Positions 33,676 through 42,038 of a stretch of 64,000 bases of DNA are shown one piece after another; within the stretch, counting starts at the first letter, position 1, and each line of letters begins with the position of its first letter. The translations under genes were made by a program, and so were the position numbers. Location: the NCBI RefSeq assembly GCF_039534975.1, contig NZ_BAAAWH010000001.1, positions 3,100,001 through 3,164,000 on the forward strand, in the 5' to 3' direction. The notes beneath the pieces were generated by a model. That model had not been told where the DNA came from. It ran no database searches and worked only from the letters and a program-made list of their open reading frames with translations. This DNA is from Microbacterium terregens (lineage in GTDB: Bacteria; Actinomycetota; Actinomycetes; Actinomycetales; Microbacteriaceae).

Positions 33676-34797
33676 TCAGATGTCGTGAACGATCACTCCG
33701 CGGATGTTCTTGCCGGCCGCGAGGTCCTTGTACGCCTCGTTGACATCATCGAGCGCGTACGTGCGCGTCACGAGCTCGTCCAGCTTGAGATCTCCCGAGC
33801 GGTAGAGGCCGAGCAGCTTCGGGATGTCGTAGAGCGGGTTGCAGTCCCCGAAGAGGGCTCCGCGGATCTGACGCTGGTACCCGATGAGCAGACCGGCCGG
33901 CACGTGTACGGCCTTCTCCTTGAGCGCTCCGACACCGGTGATGGTGACCTTGCCGCCCTTGCCCGTCATCATCACGGCCTGCATGACCATCTCTTCGGTC
34001 ACCACGCCGGGCGTGAGGATCGCGTGGTCTGCCAACTGGCCCCACGTGGTCGCGTTGACGAAGTCGTGGGCTTCCTTTGCGTCGGCGAACGTGTGGGTCG
34101 CACCGAATTCCATCGCCTTCTCGCGCTTGAAATCCACGGGGTCGATCACGACGACGTTCTTCGCGCCGGCGTAGCGGGCACCCTGGACCGCATTGCTGCC
34201 GACGCCGCCCGCTCCGAAGATCACAGCCGTTTCGCCCGGCTTGACGCCGGCGGCGTAGACCGCCGAACCCCACCCGGTGGGGACACCGCATCCGACCAGC
34301 GACGCGATCTCGAACGGGATGTCGTCGGCCAGCGGCACGACGGCCCATTCGGAGACCACCGCGTACTGCGAGAACGTGCCGAGCGAGCAGAAGCCGCCGA
34401 AGTCCTCGCCGTCCTTGTGGAACCGGTAGGTGCCGTCCAGGAACATGCCCGTGCCGGCGTTGAGGCCCTTGACGCACATGTTCTGATGCCCGGTCGAGCA
34501 GGGCCGACAGGCGCCGCAGGCCGGGATGTACGAGCAGACGACGCGGTCGCCGACCTTCACGCGGTTGACGTTCGGGCCGATCGATTCGACGATGCCGGCA
34601 CCTTCGTGGCCGCCGACGACCGGGAACCGGACCGGTGCGTCACCGGCGGTGATGTGGTCGTCCGAGTGGCAGAGACCGGATGCCGCGAACTTGATCCGAA
34701 CCTCGTGCTCCTTCGGATCATCGAGCTGGAGGTCGGTCAGCTCCCAACCTTGGTGTGGAGCGCGCGCAACAGCCGCGTGGGTGGTGATAGTCGCCAT
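33676..34797 (-). CDS. NDMA-dependent (mycofactocin-type) alcohol dehydrogenase, copy 1
   Basis: Protein of 373 aa. Zinc ligands C43 (GLCHSDDH) and H64-E65 (GGHEGAG), the cysteine cluster CSYIPACGACRPC and the GAGGVGSNAVQGARYAGA nucleotide loop are typical of the NDMA-dependent family. These nicotinoproteins hold NAD tightly and pass electrons to mycofactocin instead of releasing NADH; NDMA is only an artificial acceptor. The complete mycofactocin locus 7 kb away fits this. Copy 2 (36320-37429) flanks the aldehyde dehydrogenase on the other side. Confidence 0.92.
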   Translation of the reverse strand: MATITTHAAVARAPHQGWELTDLQLDDPKEHEVRIKFAASGLCHSDDHITAGDAPVRFPVVGGHEGAGIVESIGPNVNRVKVGDRVVCSYIPACGACRPCSTGHQNMCVKGLNAGTGMFLDGTYRFHKDGEDFGGFCSLGTFSQYAVVSEWAVVPLADDIPFEIASLVGCGVPTGWGSAVYAAGVKPGETAVIFGAGGVGSNAVQGARYAGAKNVVVIDPVDFKREKAMEFGATHTFADAKEAHDFVNATTWGQLADHAILTPGVVTEEMVMQAVMMTGKGGKVTITGVGALKEKAVHVPAGLLIGYQRQIRGALFGDCNPLYDIPKLLGLYRSGDLKLDELVTRTYALDDVNEAYKDLAAGKNIRGVIVHDI

Positions 34798-34811
34798 GTT
34801 CCGTCAACCTC

Positions 34812-36302
34812 TCATCGCGCCTGCGATGCGGCGCCGCGCATCGAGACCGTCTTGATCTGGGTCCAGTCGAGCACCGAATCGGCACCCATCGTCCGACCGA
34901 ACCCACTGTTCTTGTACCCGCCGAAGGGTCCGCCGATGACACCCGCACCCAGTGCGTTGTTGACGGCGACCTGACCGGCCTGCAGGGCACGGCTCATCCG
35001 CACGGCCCGGCCCACGTCCTGCGTCCACACCGAAGCGACGAGCCCGTACTCCGTGCTGTTGGCGACCTCGATCGCCTCCTGCTCGTCGTCGACCACGATG
35101 ACCGACAGAACCGGCCCGAAGATCTCCTCCTGTGCGATGCGCATGCCGGGGTCGACCTTGTCGAACAGGGTCGGCTGCACGAAGAACCCGTTGCCGTACG
35201 CCTCACCGACCGGCACGACTCCACCGGTCACGATCTCGGCACCGGCCTCCTTGCCCAGCTCGATATAGCTGAGTACGCGCTGGTGCTGCTTCTCGTTGAT
35301 GAGCGGTCCCATGTTCACCGGCTGGTGCCACGGGCCGACCGTCACCGTCTGCATCTGCGCCGCGAGACGATCGACCAGCTCCGCGTGGATGCTGCGGTGC
35401 ACGATGACGCGCGAGCCCGCCGCGCAGATCTGACCGGTGTTCAGCGTGATGCCGGAGACCATGCTCGGCACGGCCGCGTCCAGCGCGGCGTCGTCGAGGA
35501 CGACCTGGGGCGACTTTCCGCCCAGCTCGAGGTGCAGCGGCATCAGGTTCTTCGCACAGGCCGCCATGACCAGTGCGCCGGTCTGCGGCGAACCGGTGAA
35601 GCCCATGCGACGGATGCGCGGGTGGGCGGGAATGGCAGCGCCGGCTTCGTGGCCGTAGCCGGTGACCACGTTGATGACACCGGCCGGGATGCCTGCCTGC
35701 AGGGCGAGCTTGGCCAGCGCCAGCGGCGTCAGCGGGGCGTCCTCGGCGGGCTTCATCACGATCGTGTTGCCCGCGGCGATCGCCGCGCCGACCTCGGTGA
35801 CGAACATCGGACCGGGAGCGTTCCACGGAATGATGCCGCCGACGACCCCGAAGGGCTCGCGGAGCGTGAAACCGAGGGTGTCGGGCGAGTAGGTGGGCAG
35901 GGAGACGCCCTGCACCTTGTCGGTCTGACCCGCGATGAAACGCAGCTGTCCGGGCGAGCCCAGCGGGCCCCAGCTCGGGCGGCCGACCTCCTGGCGCTCG
36001 ATCTCGTCGAGCGCCGCAGCGTTCTCCTCGATCAGATCGGCCCAGCGGAACAGCAGGCGCCCACGTGCGGTCGCATTCAGGTCGCGCCACGCCGGGAAGG
36101 CCTTCTCGGCCGCCTGCACGGCGGCCTCGACGTCCTCAGCGTTGCCGCGCGGCACCTGGGCGAGGAGCGTGCGATTCGCCGGGTTGATGACGTCGATGGT
36201 CTGACCGCTCGAGGAGGCGACCCAGTCGCCGCCGATCAGCTGGACGCCGTCGACGAGGAGATCGCTGTCGATCGAGGTCGGGGTATCCGAAGTGATAGTC
36301 AT
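34812..36302 (-). CDS. NAD-dependent aldehyde dehydrogenase
   Basis: Protein of 496 aa. The catalytic cysteine lies in NTGQICAAGSRV and the general-base glutamate in LELGGKSPQV; the oxyanion asparagine is in IIPWNAPGP. It sits between the two NDMA-type alcohol dehydrogenases with gaps of 14 and 17 bp, so an alcohol-to-aldehyde-to-acid route is likely. Substrate not determined by sequence. Confidence 0.92.
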   Translation of the reverse strand: MTITSDTPTSIDSDLLVDGVQLIGGDWVASSSGQTIDVINPANRTLLAQVPRGNAEDVEAAVQAAEKAFPAWRDLNATARGRLLFRWADLIEENAAALDEIERQEVGRPSWGPLGSPGQLRFIAGQTDKVQGVSLPTYSPDTLGFTLREPFGVVGGIIPWNAPGPMFVTEVGAAIAAGNTIVMKPAEDAPLTPLALAKLALQAGIPAGVINVVTGYGHEAGAAIPAHPRIRRMGFTGSPQTGALVMAACAKNLMPLHLELGGKSPQVVLDDAALDAAVPSMVSGITLNTGQICAAGSRVIVHRSIHAELVDRLAAQMQTVTVGPWHQPVNMGPLINEKQHQRVLSYIELGKEAGAEIVTGGVVPVGEAYGNGFFVQPTLFDKVDPGMRIAQEEIFGPVLSVIVVDDEQEAIEVANSTEYGLVASVWTQDVGRAVRMSRALQAGQVAVNNALGAGVIGGPFGGYKNSGFGRTMGADSVLDWTQIKTVSMRGAASQAR

Positions 36303-36319
36303 TTCTGTGTCCTCGTCCT

Positions 36320-37429
36320 TCAGTGTTCGATCATGATGACGCCGCGGATGTTCTTGCCGTCGAGCATGTCCTGGTAGCCCTGGTTCACGTCCTCGAGCTT
36401 GTACTTCTTCGTCACGAGTTCATCGAGCTTGAGGTGCCCGGACTGGTAGAGGCTGAGGAGCTTGGGCACATCGTGCAGGGGGTTGCACCCTCCGAAGATG
36501 GCGCCCTGGATGCGGCGCTGGTAGCCGATCAGCATGCCCGGGTTCTCGTCGATCCACCCGTTGCCGACAGCCGTGATGGTGACCTGACCGGTCTTGCCGA
36601 CGATGTTGATGGCGTCGTGGATGACCTTGTCGTGCAGCACGCCGACGGTGATGATCGCGTGGTCCGCGAGCTCACCCCAGGTGGACTGGATGACGAACTC
36701 GGTCGCTTCCTCGGCGGTCTCGAAGGTGTGGGTGGCCCCGAAGACCTTCGCCATGTCGCGCTTGAACTCGACCGGATCGACGACGATCACGCGCTGCGCG
36801 CCGGCCAGAGCCGCGCCCTGCACCGCGTTGCTGCCCACGCCACCGGCACCGAAGATGACGACGGTGTCGCCGGCCTGTACGCCCGCGGCATGCACTGCGC
36901 TGCCCCAGCCGGTCGGGACGGCACAGCCGACCAGAGCGGCGACCTCGAACGGGATGTCCTTGGGGATCGGGATGACCGAGTACTCCGAGACGACCGAGAA
37001 CTGCGAGAACGTGCCGAGCACGCAGAGCCCGCCGAAGTCGACGCCGTCCTGGTGGAAGCGGAAGGAGCCGTCCGCGAATTCGCCGGTGGAGGCGTTCTTT
37101 CCCTCGTCGCACAGGTTCTGACGACCGGTGGAGCAGTAGCGACACTTGCCGCACGCCGGGATGAACGAGCACACGACGTGGTCGCCGACCTTGACACGGG
37201 TCACGCCCTCGCCGATCGCGTCGACGACGCCGGCACCCTCGTGCCCGCCGACGACGGGCATCCGCATCGGTGCGTCACCCTTCTGGATGTGATCGTCCGA
37301 GTGGCACATGCCGGCGGCGTAGAACTTGATCCGGACCTCGTTGGCGCGAGGATCATCCAGCTCCAGCTCCGTGATCTCCCATGGCTGACCTGCCTCGCGG
37401 CAAACGGCCGCCCGTGTGGTCATACTCAT
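36320..37429 (-). CDS. NDMA-dependent (mycofactocin-type) alcohol dehydrogenase, copy 2
   Basis: Protein of 369 aa, first gene of the eight-gene minus-strand operon. Zinc ligands are C42 (GMCHSDDH) and the GGHEGAG pair; the cluster CSFIPACGKCRYC and loop GAGGVGSNAVQGAALAGA match copy 1. The two copies are clearly homologous but well diverged along the whole length, so they may differ in substrate or direction. Confidence 0.92.
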   Translation of the reverse strand: MSMTTRAAVCREAGQPWEITELELDDPRANEVRIKFYAAGMCHSDDHIQKGDAPMRMPVVGGHEGAGVVDAIGEGVTRVKVGDHVVCSFIPACGKCRYCSTGRQNLCDEGKNASTGEFADGSFRFHQDGVDFGGLCVLGTFSQFSVVSEYSVIPIPKDIPFEVAALVGCAVPTGWGSAVHAAGVQAGDTVVIFGAGGVGSNAVQGAALAGAQRVIVVDPVEFKRDMAKVFGATHTFETAEEATEFVIQSTWGELADHAIITVGVLHDKVIHDAINIVGKTGQVTITAVGNGWIDENPGMLIGYQRRIQGAIFGGCNPLHDVPKLLSLYQSGHLKLDELVTKKYKLEDVNQGYQDMLDGKNIRGVIMIEH

Positions 37430-37737
37430 GTGACCCCTCTCCTAAACGTGGATATGGCGGAGCCAGGACGTTGCGACGAGGTCATCGTCGATCAGTTGCT
37501 GCTCCGCGACTGCTTCCACCGTGCGGCCCAGCACGACCACTCGGCTATCGCACTTTCGCCGCACGGAAGACTTTCGGCCGATGACCCTCGACGCCGTCGC
37601 CGAGGGGCGGGGTTCCCCTCGCATCGCACGGGTGCCGGGGGCTCGCACCAGTCTTCTGCTCGGCGGAAAGACGGATGGCAGGGGACGCGGTAGTCGATTG
37701 ACTGACCACTACAACTAAGCATGGGAGAGGGACGAGC
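37430..37737. promoter_or_regulatory. Divergent promoter region of module B catabolic operons (308 bp)
   Basis: This gap separates the eight-gene minus-strand operon from the CoA-transferase operon and must drive both. An operator-like inverted repeat is at 37654-37668. The right end is locally A/T-richer (GATTGACTGACCACTACAAC), a plausible plus-strand promoter. GGGAGAGGGACGAGC precedes the CoA-transferase GTG as ribosome site. No gene was recognised in it. Confidence 0.5.
37654..37668. promoter_or_regulatory. Operator-like inverted repeat TTCTGC-TCG-GCGGAA
   Basis: One mismatch from the perfect TTCCGC-N3-GCGGAA at 41110-41124, with the identical spacer length, and located in the promoter of the operons most likely regulated by the module B IclR protein. 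Confidence 0.5.
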
Positions 37738-38493
37738 GTGAGTGACAAGTACCGCGAGGACCTGATGGCGGCGCTCGATGTCGTTCCGTCAGGGTCCTCC
37801 ATCGCCGTCGGAGGCTTCGGCAGCTCGGGCAGGCCGGATGCGCTTCTGAACGCGCTCTGCGATCTGGACAAGCGCGATCTCCACATCATCGTGAACAACG
37901 TCGGTGATGACTTCACCGGTATCGGACGCCTGGTCGTCGAAGGACGCGTGCGCCGCTTCACCGGATCCTTCCCGATCCTTCAGTCGTTCTACGACGACTA
38001 TTTCGCCGGCAGGATCGAACTCGAACTGATCCCGCAGGGCACCCTGGCCGAGCGCATGCGCGCCGGCGGCGCCGGCATCGCGGCGTTCTTCACGCCCTCC
38101 GCCGCGCGGACGATGCTCAGCGACGGGACATTCCCGCTCACGTACGCCGAGGGGCAGCCCGCCGACCACCTGCCGGCGAAGGAGGCGCGCGACTTCGGCG
38201 GCCGCGCCCACGTGCTCGAGCACGGGATCACCGCGGATTTCGGCCTGGTCAAGGCGTATCAGGGCGACCGTCTGGGCAACCTTCGGTTCCGCCTGTCCGC
38301 GCGCAATTTCAATCCCCTGGCCGCCATGAGCGGCCGGACGACCTTCGCGGAGGTGGAACAGCTGGTGGAGGTCGATGCCATCGGCCCCGATGACATCCAT
38401 CTTCCGGGGGTGTTCGTCAAGCACGTCGTCATGACCGCCGCGCCCGTGCCTGCGGGACCGGAGTACACGGCGTCACTGAGAGGTGCAGCATGA
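37738..38493 (+). CDS. 3-oxoacid-type CoA-transferase, subunit A
   Basis: Protein of 251 aa from GTG 37738. The CoA-binding glycine loop is IAVGGFGSSGRPDALLNAL; further blocks are LIPQGTLAERMRAGGAGIAAFFTPSA and GLVKAYQGDRLGNLRFRLSARNFNP. It overlaps the B subunit gene by ATGA. Lengths of A and B (251 and 222 aa) suit 3-oxoadipate or acetoacetate CoA-transferases. It would activate an acid produced by the dehydrogenases of this module. Confidence 0.88.
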   Translation: MSDKYREDLMAALDVVPSGSSIAVGGFGSSGRPDALLNALCDLDKRDLHIIVNNVGDDFTGIGRLVVEGRVRRFTGSFPILQSFYDDYFAGRIELELIPQGTLAERMRAGGAGIAAFFTPSAARTMLSDGTFPLTYAEGQPADHLPAKEARDFGGRAHVLEHGITADFGLVKAYQGDRLGNLRFRLSARNFNPLAAMSGRTTFAEVEQLVEVDAIGPDDIHLPGVFVKHVVMTAAPVPAGPEYTASLRGAA

Positions 38494-39158
38494 CCACGAC
38501 CGAGACAGTCCTTCCCGCTCTGATCGGACGGACACGGGACGAGATCGCGGAGCGCGTCGCGGCCGACCTGGCTGACGGGTACACCGTCAACCTCGGCGTC
38601 GGCATCCCGCTGGCAGTCCCGAAGTTCCTCCCGGAGGGGATCGAGGTGTTCCTGCACGCCGAGAACGGCGTGCTGGGCCTGGGCGACCACCCCGGTGACG
38701 GCAACGAGGACCCCGACCTGACGGATGCCGGCAAGCGGCCGATCTCGCTGGTCAGCGGAGCGGCCATCGTGGACTCCGCGCTGTCCTTCGCGATCATCCG
38801 AGGCGGCCATCTGGACGCGACGATCCTCGGCGCACTGCAGGTCGCCGAGAACGGCGACCTGGCGAACTGGTATGTGCCCGGCCGCAACCCCGCAGTCGGG
38901 GGCGCGATGGACCTGGTCGCCGGGACCCGTGAGGTCTGGGTCTGCATGGAGCACGTGGATCGCAAGGGTGAACCGAAGATCATTCCGGCGTGTACGTTCC
39001 CATTGACGGGTCACGCTGTCGTCACGCGCGTCTACACCGATCTCGCAGTGTTCCACTTCCGGGACGGTGGCCTCGTGCTGACCGAATGCGCGCCCGGCAT
39101 CACCCCGGATGACGTCCGCGCGCGGACGACGGCTGCCTACACAGAGGATCTTGAATGA
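38490..39158 (+). CDS. 3-oxoacid-type CoA-transferase, subunit B
   Basis: Protein of 222 aa. The catalytic glutamate is in FLHAENGVLGLG, the place of the SENG motif of this family, and GYTVNLGVGIP precedes it. The GGAMDLV block of B subunits is also present. Coupled to the A subunit and to the following amidohydrolase by ATGA overlaps. Confidence 0.9.
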   Translation: MTTTETVLPALIGRTRDEIAERVAADLADGYTVNLGVGIPLAVPKFLPEGIEVFLHAENGVLGLGDHPGDGNEDPDLTDAGKRPISLVSGAAIVDSALSFAIIRGGHLDATILGALQVAENGDLANWYVPGRNPAVGGAMDLVAGTREVWVCMEHVDRKGEPKIIPACTFPLTGHAVVTRVYTDLAVFHFRDGGLVLTECAPGITPDDVRARTTAAYTEDLE

Positions 39159-40036
39159 CGACCGAACGACTTGCCCTCGACGACATCGTGGCGATCGACG
39201 TGCACGCGCACGTCCACCGTGCGATCGACGCCCACGAGCACGAGCACGCCGGCAGCGAGGCGATGGGCGAGTACTTCGGCATCGGGACGATGCCGACCTA
39301 CACCGTGCCGCAGCTGGCGGACTACTACCGCGAACGCAAGATGATGGCGGTCGTGTTCACCGTCGACTCCGTGTCGCAGAGCGGGAAGGATCCCGAGCCC
39401 GCGAACGAAGAGATCGCGCGACTGGCAGCCGAGAATTCCGACGTGCTGATCCCGTTCGCGAGCATCGATCCCTCACGCGGGAAAGCCGGTGTCGAGCAGG
39501 CACGGCGCCTCATCACCGAATTCGGTGTGCGCGGCTTCAAGTTCCACCCGAGCGCGCAGGGGTTCTACCCGAACGACCGGATGGCGTACCCCCTGTACGA
39601 GGTCATCGAGGAGCATGGCCTGATCGCGCTGTTCCACACCGGTCAGACCGGCGTGGGGGCCGGCCAGCCCGGTGGAGGCGGCATCCGGCTGAAGTACGCC
39701 AACCCGCTGCACGTCGACGATGTGGCCGTGGACTTCCCGGGCATGGACATCATCCTCGCGCACCCGTCCTTCCCGTGGCAGGACGAGGCGCTCTCGGTGG
39801 CGACGCACAAGCCGCGCGTGTACATCGATCTGTCGGGGTGGTCCCCCAAGTACTTCCCGCCGCAGCTCGTGCAGTACGCCAACACGCTCCTCAAGCACAA
39901 GATGCTGTTCGGATCCGACTTCCCCGTCCTCACCCCGGAGCGGTGGATGCGCGACTTCGATCAGCTTCCGATCAAGGATGAGGTCCGCCCGCTCATCCTC
40001 AAGGACAACGCGGCACGACTGTTCGGACTGAGCTGA
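39155..40036 (+). CDS. Amidohydrolase-2 family protein, copy 2
   Basis: Protein of 293 aa. Metal ligands are in DVHAHVH near residue 16, the substrate-pocket region has RGFKFHPSAQGFYPND, the next histidine is in ILAHPSFPW, and the catalytic aspartate is in MLFGSDFPVLTPERW. The sequence is typical of the decarboxylase/hydrolase branch that includes ACMSD and resorcylate decarboxylases. A histidine-rich HEHEH stretch follows the first motif. Substrate unknown. Confidence 0.85.
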   Translation: MTTERLALDDIVAIDVHAHVHRAIDAHEHEHAGSEAMGEYFGIGTMPTYTVPQLADYYRERKMMAVVFTVDSVSQSGKDPEPANEEIARLAAENSDVLIPFASIDPSRGKAGVEQARRLITEFGVRGFKFHPSAQGFYPNDRMAYPLYEVIEEHGLIALFHTGQTGVGAGQPGGGGIRLKYANPLHVDDVAVDFPGMDIILAHPSFPWQDEALSVATHKPRVYIDLSGWSPKYFPPQLVQYANTLLKHKMLFGSDFPVLTPERWMRDFDQLPIKDEVRPLILKDNAARLFGLS

Positions 40037-40101
40037 TCGGTCCCGCGCCCGGCGAACGCGCACTCGCGCGCGCCTGCCCACTATCGAAGGAGTCCTGACC
40101 G

Positions 40102-41016
40102 ATGGATAACCCCCACGGCAAAGTAGCCGTCGTCACCGGCGGCAGCAGCGGGATCGGACGCGGCATCGCCCTGGCATTCGCGCGCGCCGGAATGCAGGTC
40201 GTGGTGACCGGTCGCCGCGCGGAGCACCTGGATGAGACCGCACGCGTGTTCGCCGAGAACGACCTCGCCGTGCACACGATGCGAGTGGATGTCACCGACC
40301 TGGCGGCGATGAAGACCGCCGCCGACGAGGTGGAGGCCCTGTTCGGCCGCGTGGACGTGCTCGTCAACAACGCGGGCATCGGTCTGACCGGTCCTGTCGT
40401 GGACGCGACCACCGACGACTGGAACTGGGTCATCGACGTCAACATCCGCGGCGTGGGCAACGGCATCCAGGCGTTCCTGCCGAAGATCCGCGCTCACGGC
40501 GATGGTGGGCACATCGTGAACACCTCGTCGATGGCGGCCCTGATGCCGATCGTCGCGGGTCTGTACTCGATGACCAAGGGGGCCGTCGTGGCGCTCTCCG
40601 AGGCGTTGCACATCGAACTGCTCGATGAGCGGATCGGCGTCTCGGCGTACTGCCCCGGACCGGTGCACAGCAATATCGCCGAGACCGTCGGCCACCGTCC
40701 CGAGCAGTACGCGAAGTCGGGCTATGCCCCGCCGAACCCGTCCTTCAGCGAGTTCGCCAAGGCGCAGCCCTACATGACCGCGGAAGAGGCCGGCGAGCGT
40801 GTCCTCCAGGGTGTGCTGCGCGGAGACATGTTCATCCTGACGCATCCCGAGTTCAAGGCCGGAGTCATCGCGCGTCACCGCGCGATCGAGGACGCCTTCC
40901 CGGATGAGCCGATCGACGAGGCACGCGCGGCCGTGATCCCCTTTCTGACCGGCTCGCCCGTCTACGCGCCGGAGAACCGTGCGGGCTCGCCTCGGTTGGC
41001 GGCGCGCACCATCTGA
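40102..41016 (+). CDS. Classical short-chain dehydrogenase/reductase
   Basis: Protein of 304 aa with a standard loop TGGSSGIGRG, NNAG motif, and active-site YSMTK with the serine in NTSSMAAL. It lacks the loop insertion found in the two SDRs beside the CGSC/partner pairs, so it has a different role. An extended C-terminus of about 60 residues after the Rossmann core may shape the substrate pocket. It is the last gene before the hairpin at 41025-41054. Confidence 0.9.
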   Translation: MDNPHGKVAVVTGGSSGIGRGIALAFARAGMQVVVTGRRAEHLDETARVFAENDLAVHTMRVDVTDLAAMKTAADEVEALFGRVDVLVNNAGIGLTGPVVDATTDDWNWVIDVNIRGVGNGIQAFLPKIRAHGDGGHIVNTSSMAALMPIVAGLYSMTKGAVVALSEALHIELLDERIGVSAYCPGPVHSNIAETVGHRPEQYAKSGYAPPNPSFSEFAKAQPYMTAEEAGERVLQGVLRGDMFILTHPEFKAGVIARHRAIEDAFPDEPIDEARAAVIPFLTGSPVYAPENRAGSPRLAARTI

Positions 41017-41024
41017 ACGACCGA

Positions 41025-41054
41025 AGAGGGGGCGCACAGCCGTGCGCCCCCTCT
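41025..41054 (+). terminator. Intrinsic terminator-like hairpin after the CoA-transferase operon
   Basis: AGAGGGGGCGCAC (41025-41037), a 4-base loop AGCC, and the exact complement at 41042-41054. It starts 9 bp after the SDR stop codon. A U-run is missing, as is common in this G+C range. Confidence 0.75.
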
Positions 41055-41102
41055 GGCGTTCGCGGGGCACCACGATACGGTCCGTGACAGAGCTCTGCGG
41101 AG

Positions 41103-41193
41103 CAGACACTTCCGCCAGGCGGAAGTGTCTGCGAGCTTGTTCCGCGGAATTCGGCCTGTCGCGTGAGCCGCGTTTCAGGCGGACGGAACAAGC
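41103..41193. promoter_or_regulatory. Nested inverted repeats upstream of the module B iclR gene
   Basis: CAGACACTTCCGCC (41103-41116) and its exact complement at 41118-41131 make a 14-bp-arm palindrome whose centre is TTCCGC-CAG-GCGGAA (41110-41124). A second palindrome TTCCGCGGAA is at 41140-41149. GCTTGTTCCG (41135-41144) is complemented by CGGAACAAGC (41184-41193). Such clustered repeats directly in front of an IclR gene suggest autoregulation. Confidence 0.55.
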
Positions 41194-41240
41194 GGGTAGC
41201 TTGTGCGGAGTCCCCGCCGATGTAGGAAGGATGGTCAAAG

Positions 41241-42038
41241 ATGACCATTAGCCAGATCCACGCCTCCGAAGTCAAACCGATGACGGCCGCGCAGCGCGCT
41301 CTGGCCATTCTCGGCTGTTTCGACCAGGATCACCTCCTGCTCACGCTGAGCGAGATCAGCCGACGCTCCGGGCTCAGCCTGAGCACCACGCACCGCCTGG
41401 TCGGTGAACTCCGCGAGTGGGGTGCGCTGGAACGCGCCCAGGACGGCCGCTACGCGATCGGCATGCGCATCCTGGAGCTGGGCTCGCTCGAGCCCCAGGG
41501 CATGCGGCTGCGCGATGTGGCACTGCCCTTCCTCGGCGACCTGCAGGCGGCCACGAACGCGAATGTGCACCTGTCGGTGCGGGACGGTCACGACGTCGTG
41601 TACGTCGATTCCCTCCGAGCGCGCGGCGGCGCGACCGTCCTGTCCCGGCTGGGCGGCCGCTGGCCCCTGCACGCCACCGGTACCGGCCTGGTGCTGCTGG
41701 CCTTCGCCCCGGTGGAGTTCCGCGAAGAGGTGCTGGCGAGTCCGCTCAAGCGCTTCACCGCCGACACGATCACGGACCCGGACGAGTTGCGTCGCGTGCT
41801 CGCAGATGTGCGCCGCACCGGAGTCGGCATCGTGCAGGACTCCATCACATCGGATTGCACGTCGGTGGGCGTCCCCGTCCGCGGCGCCCGCGACCGGATC
41901 GTCGGCGCGATCGCCGTCACCATTTCAGCGAAGTCGTCTCCGCACACCGTGCTGCCCGCCCTCTCGGCGACCGCGCGGGCGATCTCCCGAGGGCTCGGGG
42001 CACCGTCAGCGATCGGACGCCCGAGCACCGCGGCCTGA
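41241..42038 (+). CDS. IclR-family transcriptional regulator (module B)
   Basis: Protein of 265 aa. The helix-turn-helix is at about residues 14-80 (QRALAILGCFDQ, LSEISRRSGLSLSTTHRLVGELREWG). The effector domain includes WPLHATGTGLVLLAFAP and GVGIVQDSITSDCTSVGVPV. It resembles the module A regulator in both domains. Start at ATG 41241 follows AGGAAGGA. Its 3' end overlaps mftG on the other strand by 33 bp. Confidence 0.88.
   Translation: MTISQIHASEVKPMTAAQRALAILGCFDQDHLLLTLSEISRRSGLSLSTTHRLVGELREWGALERAQDGRYAIGMRILELGSLEPQGMRLRDVALPFLGDLQAATNANVHLSVRDGHDVVYVDSLRARGGATVLSRLGGRWPLHATGTGLVLLAFAPVEFREEVLASPLKRFTADTITDPDELRRVLADVRRTGVGIVQDSITSDCTSVGVPVRGARDRIVGAIAVTISAKSSPHTVLPALSATARAISRGLGAPSAIGRPSTAA

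Noticed and set aside
42006..42038. Overlap of iclR and mftG 3' ends as a sign of a sequencing frameshift
   Set aside because: Both proteins end normally for their families; short convergent overlaps are common in this window.
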